A DNA stretch of 60,000 nt from Cristatella mucedo (Eukaryota > Bryozoa > Phylactolaemata > Cristatellidae): positions 10,614,501 through 10,674,500 of the forward strand of contig WPIO01000002.1 of NCBI GenBank assembly GCA_009760855.2, read 5' to 3'. Below the pieces are notes generated by a model that did not search any database, was not told where the DNA came from, and saw only the letters and a program-made list of their open reading frames with translations. A program made the position numbers and the translations under genes. Below are positions 11,982-23,600 of the stretch, in pieces (positions within the stretch are counted from its first letter, which is position 1; each line of letters opens with the position of its first letter).

Positions 11982-12137
11982 GGTAGGTGCCGGCTCAGCA
12001 CGTCCTAGCACAGCGCCTCGTAGCAGCACTTGTGCCTGAGTGATCTGCCCCCCCCCACCTCGAGGACGCGCCCGAAAGCATCGTGGCCTTGGCGGGCCTG
12101 CCGCCCTGCTGCCAGCACTGCCGGCCACCCGCTGCAG

Positions 12138-12277
12138 GTGACAGCAAGGACGTGCAGCTCTACGTCGAACCGCAGGCCGACCGCCACCGCCCGGGCTTGT
12201 CGCTGTGTGAGCGCCTGCTCGGCATCATCCCGGGACGCTTCACGCGCAGCGATGCTTCCGCCGGCGGTCCAGCGAAG
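12138..12277 (+). CDS. INTU: INTU exon a (pre-PDZ)
   Basis: Acceptor CGCTGCAG before 12138 and donor AAG|GTGACC at 12278. Encodes DSKDVQLYVEP and SLCERLLGII, matching the vertebrate KDVNVYVNP...LVGII segment just before the PDZ domain. It enters needing two bases to complete a codon and leaves in phase 0. Confidence 0.85.
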
Positions 12278-12979
12278 GTGACCGGCGGCGCACCGGCGCG
12301 TCGCTCGCAGCTTGGCTCATCGGGGGCTTGTCGGTGCTGCCGCGTGCAGCAGGGGCACCGGCACAGGCGAGGTGGTGGAGGCGGCCGTGAGGATCCGAGA
12401 GGCCCGAGGGTGGGGCGGTGTGGAGTGCTGGCCGCGTGGGGGCGGCCGCTCGCTTCGCGAAGCAGCCGCAAATAGAATTACGCCCACTCTCGTTGCCTGC
12501 ATGCACGGGCGTCATCGACGCCTGCTCGAGAGCTGCCTGCGCTCGTTGCATCACGCTTGACGAGGTCGAGCTCGGTGAAGCGTGCGTGCCGTCCTTCCAA
12601 CTTGAATAGCACTAAAGGCAGCCTACTGTTGTTGGTGAGAGGAGAGAGGCATGCCGATGGATTGCAGGTGAGCCCGGGTCACGTGGATAGCTACTGCTGC
12701 TGTGCCAACCAGTCCCGCTGTGCCAACCAGTCCTGCCTAAGCATGCAGTGCCATGCAAGGGAGTGGATGTCCAGAGATGCTCTTTGGGAATGGTGGCTTT
12801 CGAACGACCGCTTGCCACAAAGAAAAGTTAACGTGCGCAAAACTGAACAAAAACTGACGCGCAAAGACAAAAAACACTGCCCGGCTGGCTCCACTGCCAG
12901 TCTGGCCGGCAGTGTTTTTTGTCTTTGCAGGTCAGTTTTTTGTCTTTGTGGGTCACTCCCCCCAGTCCTCTGGCAATGC

Positions 12980-13060
<81 letters not shown>

Positions 13061-16000
13061 CGAGTGTGTGTGTGTGTGAGCGAGTGTGTGTGTGTGTGAG
13101 CGAGTGTGTGTGTGTGTGAGCGAATGTGTGTGTGTGTGAGCGAGTGTGTGTGTGTGTGAGCGAGTGTGTGTGTGTGTGTGTGTGAGCGAGTGTGTGTGTG
13201 CGTGTGAGCGAGTGTGTGTGTGTGTGAGCGAGTGTGTGTGAGCGAGTGTGTGTGTGTGAGCGAGTGTGTGTGTGTGAGCGAGTGTGTGTGTGTGTGTGTG
13301 TGTGTTTGTGTGTGAGTGTGTGTGTGTGTGTGAAGCTTTATTCTGTCTCATCGTCAAATCGTGGCCCACTTCCCTGGCCCTGGTTTCTCAACCCATACAA
13401 ATAACAAGGTAGCAGGCAGTGCTATGTACGTCTTAACTCCTTTTTTATCCGTCTTTGAACCGAACTCCACTTGTTGCACGGCAGTTAATAGGCCCTAGCT
13501 CGATGTAGCTCTCTAGTGGACGTAGGCTATCGAGGCTTTATCAGTGCGCAATCCTTCCATCCCATCGCCGGTGCAAAATAAGTACGAGAGACTTGCATAG
13601 CTTCCAAATTCACCCAGTCTTTGTGAAGGTGGCTTACTGTTTGGATCATGTTTGCCTGTGTCTCCTGCGTGTATAGTTTCAGCAGCAAAGTAGCTGCTTG
13701 GCTATCAATCAACTTGCATGAAACCGAATGGGCATAAGCACATATGTCCAGCAACAAAAGACTGTCTTCAATGGAACACCGAGCTCAAAGTGACCTGAGA
13801 GCTGCAAAGGACTGGTAAGTTCAGTGTCGCTAAGGGACCACTAAAACTACGATTAGGCCTGTGATCTTCAAAACGTAAACTGGAGACAATTCGTGCTAGC
13901 AGCATAGAAGACTGCTGGTGATGGGTAAGGGAGCAAACTTAGTGCATTCATTTGTGCGTTAGGAGGCAAGGGAAGGAGCAGTTCTAAAAGATTCCCTCCC
14001 AGCAAAGCGATGCCCCAACAACAGCATACATACCTCTTCCCTGGGTATTGGCCCAGGAGGTGAGGTGCTCGCTCTTCACCACCTGGGTCGTGAGTTCGAG
14101 TCCTGCAGTGGTCGGTTCCTTACCGACCCCACCACTGCAAGCAGTGGGGATAGCCCGGAAGGTTCTTCTTCCGAAGCGAGGCTGTTAAATCAGCCTGCCT
14201 CCCCGCCTCCACTTGGGGCACAATCAAGAGGTGCACATCGGCCTGTGTGTCTCCCTTTGCAGAATCTGGTGCTCGTCGAAGCGCTCATACCCGGACGTCA
14301 GGCGTATCGTTCGGGCCGGGTGAGTATTCACGACTGGCTGGTGGCCGTCAACGACCTCGAGGTGCGATGGGAGACGATAGAGACGATCCTGTCCGCCGTC
14401 GCTTCACCGAAGAAGGTACTGGCGCAGCAGCCGCAAGGTCTGTGTGAGTGCCTCCATCCGGTCCGGTCGCTCGTCGGCCGCACTTGATCGTCGCTTGCTT
14501 GACCCTCGAGCAGAGCCGGCCCCTGTTGCAGAGCCGGCCTGCTGCGTCGCTGGCATCCGCGACTGCTCCGCAGCTGCGATCGTTCGGCTGCTGCTGCAGC
14601 CGCTGCCACTTCTGACGTGGCGCTTAGCGCTCGGTCATCCCGTGCCATTGCTGCCTCTGCTGCCCAGGCTTCATCTCAGGTGAGCATGGCTCGAAAGGAG
14701 ATGCACTCCACTGGGTGCGCTACTCGCTGGCTCGAAGAGTGCTCGTTCACGTGTGCTCTTTGCTTGTCACTCTCGGAATTACTTGTCGGTTTTTCACTCC
14801 GGCCTGTGCTGTTCGCAGCTTGTAGTAGTGAGTTTTTTTGATGCCGGAGTCCCCTTATCGCCTGGCGACCGTGTCATTCTGTACTCGGCCACTCGCATTG
14901 CAATGAGCATCGTCCGGCATGCCGGCAGGTAGGCGTGCGGTTCCCGTGCTGCACGAGCCCTCGTGCCAGCCTGCTTGCAGCCTGCTTGCAGCCTGCTCGC
15001 AGGCAACATTCCACCGGTCACGAGCTCACGCTGCCGGCTGTTAGCTCGGCTTGCCTTTGGCTCGCCTGACTCCCCTGGGGTGGGCACCATCGTCACGAGC
15101 GTCTTGGCTCCTCGCTTACTTACGGCAAAGGTAAGGCAGAAGTAAGGCAGTGGGTGGGTAAGTGGATGGTCGATCCTACCCGACGGCTGCTCGCTTCCTT
15201 CCACCTGCAGGTGAAACTCACACTACAGAAGATGGCCGTCGATCCGCAAAGACACGCCCCGGCCGTAGTCGGTCGAACGGGCCTGGCCGGCGGGCAGAGC
15301 TTGATCAGCGCTCTTGGGGCGGACAGCAGCGCCTCGGCAGCGCAGCTGGGCGTCGCGGCCTCGACTCACTACACCGTCATGTACCTGACGCTCGACACGT
15401 CGTCGGACTCTGCCGGCGCCATGGTAGCATGCCTTGCCAGCTGTCAAGCTGCGGCTGCCGCTATCCTTTGCCCACTCGCCCGGCTGGCTGCTAGGCGAGA
15501 GCGCCCGATCGAGGCCAGGACAAGCGAGTCATCGCAGCCATGATGCCTCAGTCGCAGCCGGACGAAGCCGTTCGTGCCGATTGAGGCCTGGCTCAGTCGT
15601 CTGCTAGTCTGCTCTGAGAGTCTGCCAGTCTGTTGGCTGCAAGGTCGTCGCGTTGCAGGACGACCTCCTCTACTGCTTCCCGCGGCCGGACTGCGAGCTC
15701 GTCAACCTGCGAGGGCTGTTCCTCACCCTGTACAATGTCATGGCCGACTTGTCAGGCAGTGGTGCCACCGTGTGAGCTCACTTTGCAGCGGCGTCGGCGG
15801 CAACTGCAGCTTGACCGCGCAAAGATGTTTGCCCACAGGCATTACCGACCGAACACGCCCCCACTTGCACGTGCTGCACTGCAAGCACATAAGTAGCATC
15901 GCTGCAGCCGGGGCCCACCGGTGCTTCAACTTCGGACCCTCCGTGTGGTTCACTGGGGCGTCTGAAGAAACTGTCACAGCAATCGACCGAAAAATGCTGT

Positions 16001-17606
16001 GCTGCATTTTCTACACACTCTGTAGCAACTGCGTGCACCGAGCATTTTCTTGATCGGAATTGTCTGCGCCCTGCTCAAAGTCAGCTATGCCCAACTCCTG
16101 GCTCCCTGGTCTTTGGGCAGCTTTTCACTTTCAAGCGCTCACGGAAGAGTCGTCAACTTGATGACCCCGGTGACTCCATGATGACCCCATTTCTCGTCCT
16201 AGTCTGCAGCTGCATTCTATCCTATCCTTCTCCTCCTGCCACCGCTGCTGTGCTGCCGACAACTCTGAAATAGCCGCCTCATTGAACTTCTACGGGTCAA
16301 GATTTATGAATAAATAAATAGATATAATTCATTTGTATAGCGCTCCAAGAGAACTTAATCTCTATGTCGGCGCTCTAGAGGCCACGGGAGCTCAAGCCCG
16401 CGATCTCGGCCTCGGCTGCCTGTGCCACTCACCTCGCGACCAGGCATTTTCATTTGATTGCAGGTCGTCCCTGACTCACGATGGCAAGCAGGTGCACATC
16501 GGCTACATTCCGTGCGGTCGTGAGCTCCTGGTCGTCACTGTGCCGGCTGATGTGTAAGCAAACTGCTCTCGGAGAGCCCTCAGGTCCTCGACTGTCTTGC
16601 ACCGATGGGGCCGCATGATATCGGGCTGGCTTGATCTGCTGCTGCTCGTGCTCGATCGTGCGGCTTGCTGGGTTTGCCTGAGCACCGAGCAGTCAGCTGA
16701 GTGCTTGAGCTGCTGCTGCTGCTGTCGGCAGTGTGCTTCATTTTGAGTAGTTTTCCCTGTTGTAACTACACGCTCACTATCACCTAGCCACGAGGAGCTA
16801 GTTTCCTTTTAGTGAGCCGGGATGGCACACTAGATAAGGCGGTTGCTTTTCAGGACCTTGGTCCCGAGGTCGTGGGTTCGGATCCTGCAGTGGGCGATCC
16901 GTTATCGCTGCTGCAAGCGGTGGTGATGCCAGCCGATAAGGCTCTTCTCTTGCTATACAAAAGAGGCTGTTAAATCAGCTATTACTTTTTTAGTGCACTC
17001 AAAGCCAAAATGACTTTCGCTGAGTAGTTGGTTTGCAGCAAAGTAAAAGTTAAAGATTTGGGAAAAAATAGCTGACTCAGGAAAGTTGGCCGAAGAAAGA
17101 AACTGCAAAGAGATTGCAGCCAAGGACGCTTGGAGAAAGGAAAATATCAGGACGGCCTAAAGTAGCACAGGCAACATCTTTGTGCAGGATTTGCAGAATA
17201 ATACTTACAGTCTGGGATACCATGGGCAAGTTTCCTACTGACTTTAAAGCTCGCTTATTGTCGTAAGAAGCAAATGAGGTTGCAGCTACTAAAAATCAAC
17301 TGTTGCATGTTGCAGTTCGTTTAAAACGTGTTCGTGATGCGCCCCCTTGCAGCTGAGACAGGTGGCTGAATTTCTCGGATGTAAATGCTTATCTAACTGT
17401 CGCATGTCGAACAGATTTAGAGTCGGTGGCATTCTTTCGACAGCACCACTCAACTGCAGTTTGTGAGAACCATGTGCTGGAAAGATCCATTTGCCTCCTT
17501 TACTGCAAATGTAAAGTGCCTAGAAATGACATTTAGTTCTATGAGGGTGCTATAAAATGTCATCATTATTATTATTGCGAGTAAATATAGTAGTCCCTAG
17601 TCCTGA

Positions 17607-17660
<54 letters not shown>

Positions 17661-20600
17661 TTAGAGAAAGCGAGAGAGGGAGATAGAGAAAGCGAGAGGG
17701 AGAGAGGGGTAGAAAGAGAGAGGGAGATGGTGAAAGCAGCGAACGGAAGGAATCAAGAATGTTTGAGAGAGAGAGAGAGAGAGACTGACTGTGAGAGCAT
17801 GAAAAAGAGAAGGAAAGCTGGAGAGTGAAAATTAGCAAGAGAGCATGAGAGAGATAGCGGGTTAAAAGAGAAATGAGAAGATGAAGAATAGAGAGAGAAA
17901 GAGAAGAGTGGGCTACAGAGAGTGGGTGGGACAGAGAAATGGTTATAATAAAATAATGAAACATTTACATTGAGTCCTAAGAAAACTAAATCTCCTTTTA
18001 GGCTCTTCACATATGCTAGAAATTAAGTATATCAGTTGGTTTGTGATAACATTCACAGTGCCTGCATGCATAAACACCAAAGGGAAATTCACACGGATGG
18101 AGCAAAGGGTGTGGAAGGACAGGTGGAGTTTTAGCTTTTTAATTGTTGTCAAGTCAGAGGATGAAAAGTTACGGTCAGTTGATTCAGCAGCTTCTTTTAT
18201 ATAGAGCAGAAGACCCTGAAAGGCTATCACTCCAACTTGCAATGGGGAATAAAGAATTGACTGCTTCTGGCCTTGAACCCACAACCTCGATCGTGAAGTG
18301 CGATTGTCATAGCCCTAAGCAAAGGCCTCGTTATGGCAGAGCTTCGGGCTTTGGGAGCGTACCCACTCAAGGCACGGCCAACAAAGGATTTGAGATCGGC
18401 TAAAGGCACAGCCAAAGAGATCGACGGGTGGTACGATGGGAATCCTGATCAGGGAGTATTTCAAGTAGGTCATCTGGAGCTAGAGAATAAATGGACCCAA
18501 AAGTGAGTGATGGAGCCTTGTAGTCGATACGCTGCTTGATTGGGGAGCCAGTGCAGACCAGTGAGATGCAATGTGGCATTAGCAACATTCACGGCCTGGC
18601 TTCAGAGTTGTGCACTAACTGTTGGCATCCTATCTGCAGGCAGAAAGACCTCTCAAGTAGCTAGCTACTTATGTCTAGACGGGGTTACATAAATGCATGA
18701 ACCAGCTCGGCTGGGTATCCTTATCTAGACGAGTCCGAACTTGTGTAAGATGGCAGACTTGGCTGCGGGACTGATATGGTCGTCTCTGGTGAGCCGTGAT
18801 GGCACACTAAGGCGGCTGCTTATCACGACCTCGGTCCCGTGGTCGTGAAAAGCAGCCGCCTTAACTCGGCTCCTATGTCGTGATTCGAACCCACGACCTC
18901 GGGACCGAGGTCGTGGGTTCGAATCCTGCAGTGGGCGATCCTTTACCGCTGCTGCAAGCGGTGGTGATAGCCGTAAAGGCCCTTCTGCCGCTATACAAAA
19001 GAGGCTGTTAAATCAGCTAGTATTTATTTATTTATTTAGAGAATGGTCACTCTGGAACAGGTCACCTTGATTTTGGGTAGAGGTCTGTCTGCACAAATAC
19101 AAGGTCTGGTGGCCGAGCACACTTGAGGCTGGGTAAGGTTGTCTATTTTTTCAAGTTGAAAGAGAGGTAAGCAAGCAAGAGTACCGAGGGAGTGTGAGTC
19201 GCGCTCGTGCACGCATGCATGCGAGCGCATGGACGGAAGAGATCAGAGTGAGAGGAAGGAGGCAAGTGAGAGAGGGCAGCACCGAGAGTGAGAGGAACAT
19301 GGCTGTCGAGGCTTCTTTCTAAAGTTTACGGCTGTGATTGCAGAGCAGATTTCAGGTGACACTTAGCCGACAAAGTTGTCCTATGTCAACATTATAGACA
19401 ATAGGCTTGTGGATCCAGAGCAGATGGTGCCCCGGGTGCTATTCGGCCATGCTTGCTTGGCGGCTGTGCCGATATGCTGCTAATCTGTGAGAAGCTTTAC
19501 TCGGTGGGGATTATCCGTGCTCGGACAATAGGTGACTGCCTGCATCATCTAGAGATAGTACAGTTATGCAGAAATGGAGCTGCATCTACTTGCATGTTTT
19601 TGCTTGAATAGCGTGTGGCATTAGACAGGCCTCACTGTGTATGAAAGTTTTATTCGAGTGCTACTTGTTTTTTAGGCTATATTCTTTTACCTCTCAGCAC
19701 TGTGCTGCTGTATAAGGATTGCTTGGAGCATGCCAGCCACTGCTTTTAGACGTTGTGTAAAGTAGGACTTACAGTTATGACATCCTCGCTCGTGAGCTCG
19801 CATTGCGATCTGCTTGTAGTGTTACAGCAGAACTGCTAATTAGCATACTCGAAGGAGTCGCCCGCGTCTTGGGATTCTGCTACGACTCACTGCACAGGTG
19901 GGAACCGCTCTTGGCCATACGGTTATACGAGCTTAGGTGTGAGTCGGCCACGAACCCATGGCCCCTTTCTCGTTTGTGCACTCGTGCCGCTGGAAATCGC
20001 TCGATGCACAGCAGCGTGCATCGGCCTGCAACGGCATTGTACCGCGTGCTGCTGCTGCTGCTTCAGTCATCTCTCTTCGGCAGTCACTTTTAGTGGACCT
20101 CAGTTGTGTTATCGTTTAGTGCTTTCGCCACTTCTGCCAACAAGTGTCGCCTGGATATGTTTTTCACGTTGCTTGAACGCCGACTCGGCAGCGTGTCTTC
20201 TGCTGTCGCTGCTGCCAACTCAGCAGAGCGGCAGCAGAACAGCGGCGACCCGGCAGCAGCGCTGGGCAGCACCGCCGCTGCATGCGAGCACACACTGGAC
20301 GCATTCCCATCGAATGCAACACGCTGGCTGCCCGTGCCGGAGGAATCAAAGGTTTGCCGAAACTGTGGTGTGTGCATGCTTAAAAAGCCTCTGCTTTCGG
20401 TATGCACGAATGCGTTTTAATACCCTTCTGTGCCCGGGGTTTGCAGTATTGCTGTCATCCCGGCGATGCCCAGCTGTGTCATGCCTTTATTTCCGAAGCC
20501 GCAAGCAAAACGGTGCTGTCATGCAGAATCTGGAGTCGTGGGCATTGCTGCAATGTCATTATAGGTCTGGGATAATGGCTAAATGTTATGTTGTATTCAA

Positions 20601-23600
20601 GTGTAGGACCCCCAGAGCCTTCATTGAATTAATAGAAAGTTCTCACGTTTAGCCTTCGGGGCTTAATTGTCCGAATAGTTTGCTTGGGGTTGCAGCATTC
20701 CAGCTCTGCTCGCAGTGTTCAAATTCTGCTTGCAGCACCAATGTCATCTACCGAAGCCACCCCAAACGCAAAGGCTTCATAAATTTTTCTCGGCCAGTGC
20801 CACGTGCCTCCATTTTCGCTGTATAGCTGTATCGCCTGCGCAGGCAGCTGCTTGGATGGTTGGTTCCTTGATGTAGCAGGCTGGATCACCGCAACTTCAT
20901 ATCTCGGATTCCGAATTCCGAAAGAAGACCACAGGGGAAGCTCACCTGCCAATCTTGCAGAACTGGGCCGTGAGTCACCTGACTCACTCTTACTGGCCTG
21001 CATAGCGAGCAGGCTACGTCAGGGACCTCCACTGTTGTCACCAGCGAGCAGAATATTGCACATGAGACCCAAATTCTGGGATGTAACTTTAGGTGAAGCA
21101 AGACACTCCTTTAAGTACACCTCCTGATATACGATCCACCAATAGAGCTTGCAACATGGACTGGCTGTTCTGCCCAACCGAGTGCATGGTTGCGCACATG
21201 CGCACATACATACACACACACACACACACACACTCACACACACACATACACACACAATCTCGTGCTTGCAGTAGTGTACCCATAAGCACACACTGTCAGC
21301 GATTAGTCATTTGGATTCTCAGCCTCCCCAAATCATTAACCCTGGGCACTTGAGCAACTTTCTTGCTCGATGAATTCGAAAGTCGGTTCGAAACTTTTTT
21401 TTACATTCTCTGAAGAGGTTATTTTTGTATTGCAAAGCAGCCAATTGTACCTGTCGTCAAAGTTGACCAAAGCCATCCCATGCTACGCTTAGAAAACCTA
21501 TGTAAGTTTTGCCTGCATGCTCACTTGTTCCCTACTGCATCTCAGCACAGAATAGTATGCAGGCAGGCATGAGAGTGCATCTGTGCAGCCTAACTGCTCG
21601 GTGTTACCTCGGTGCTACTTGTTTCTTGCCAGCGATGGTGATGGTAATGTTGATCTGTTTGTCGGTGTGAAGAACTGCTGTGGCTTGTCCTTTTTAGTTG
21701 AAGTTCGATGATATTTTAAGCGGCCTAGAATCAGCCGATTTTGGTGATATGGTAAGTCGTACGTGTCATGCTCTATTTCTGATGGCACTGACATGACCTT
21801 GGTGCATTAGCTCATATCATGCTGCTTGCCGGTTTCAAATGAGACAGATCTCTCTGAAAGGTGCAGTGGTTCACGGTACATCAGCAGTGAAAGGTTTGTA
21901 TAAAATACGATGGTTATTGATCTCGCCCTTTGTAGCTTTTCATCGTAGACAAATGGCTGTTATTGATTGTGTAATTGAGAAAGGGAGAGACTCGGTCGCA
22001 ATAGACTGTATCTCTCCTCCTAATCTTTATGAAAAGGGTGGGAGCACTATATAGCACTGTATTCACTGCACGGTCGATGAAGGAGGCTGTGAGTGCCAAT
22101 TTCTGTATGGTGATTAGTCGGCCTAGATACCAGTACTAGGTCATGTACGGCTGCAGCCATCTACAGAGTGGGTACCTACTAATGCCACATTGTTGTCTGC
22201 TGTTGCGAAAGCACTCACTCACCCACTGTGTGGCTATTGGGATGCATGTTATTATGATACAACTATAACGGAATTGTACGAGTGTCAGTTCGTGTCATGT
22301 TTCACTGGAAGCGTTTACAACTATGGGATGTTCTTTATACCTCTGAGGTTGTTAAGGCTTTTAAGGCTGGTCGTGGATGCAAAACAAATTTAAACAATCG
22401 TTTTCTTATTAATTCAAAAGTTCCGTCTTGATCTCTACTTTCTAAGCTTTTGTCAGTGGAATCCCCTATTTGAAGCTATGTTTTCGCCAATTAAACCAAA
22501 TGCAACATTGCCGATCAAGCCTGCCTTGCCTGCCCCTCTGACTGGTTTCCCAGCAGACGTCGGCTACTCATCCAGGCACTCCCTTTTTTTAGGCAGATGA
22601 CTACTATGGTCTACGCCGCATGTACACACTCCTTGGCTGCTGTGCATATTACAAGGTAAAGTCGGGCAGTGATCGCACGCTGCTGCTGCTTTCAATCGCT
22701 GCAGTGCACCTACTGCTGTATTCCCACTGCAGTGCGACCAGTGCTGTGCAACCACTCACTGAGAAACCAAGGCTATGCAGTAACAGCATGCGATGGTTGA
22801 GATGTGGTAGGCATCCGAAATGGTAGGCACCGCTTGGTGCTTTCACTCACAAGTTTGCCTGCGACCACTAAAAAGTGTGGATCATTCCATCATGTAGTGA
22901 GATCGGGATACTGTATTGTAGCTTGGATAATCGATGCAGTCTTGCTCGGCAAACCGTACGAAGAGTTTTTTGCAGCGCCTTGCACCATCTGCTATCGAGC
23001 TGAGAGGTGCCACCACTGTGAAGGCATCACAGCTGGCTCCGTATTTAGCTCAGGTTAACTCGAAATGCAAGAGCACTCGTAAATCAGGAAGTAGTTATTA
23101 TTCCTCTTGTCAGTGGATTTTTGAAAACAGATTTTGTAAGCCGAAATACGATACGGTAAATCGACAAGCTTCCGACAAAAGTGCAGATGTGGCTGATCTT
23201 CAGATGGATGTGTACAGCAATACAACATCTCTGATGACGATTTCGGCACTAGGGAGAAAGAAGAGGATCTGCAGTACACTAGAACCTTAACTATACCAGA
23301 AGCTCTTGCGATGTGCCCCTTTGACTGGTTGAAGACTGTGACAGCATTGGTGCACTGCACTGGCACTGTGCTGCTTGGCAACGTGCTGACATAGCCGAGT
23401 ATCCTCTACCCTTTAAACTGTGTAAAGCTTGACTTTCTCGGCGATCACTGTACATCGACTGTTTTTAATGTTCGTTGGGCCCCTTGCCTTGCGTCAGAAG
23501 ACTGGCGGTTTTTTAAGAGCTTAATTTGGCTGCCTGGCTTTTCATCTGCCGAGCATCGTGGCACCACATTGTGTGCCACCGGCGTTTTATTTTTTGAGTG

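Noticed and set aside
11602-12560. Overlapping GC-rich ORFs of 80-138 codons around 12 kb
   Set aside because: Only the short segment 12138-12277 shows homology (inturned); the rest of these frames runs into introns.
12953-13369. His/Thr-repeat ORF on the minus strand, and the Cys/Val ORFs at 33136-33638
   Set aside because: They are translations of (GT)n/(CA)n microsatellites that stay open because the repeat has no stop in those frames.
16818-16984. A genuine tRNA gene
   Set aside because: Only A- and B-box-like blocks are present. No cloverleaf can be closed, and the same sequence plus a common 3' body recurs elsewhere, so it is a SINE.
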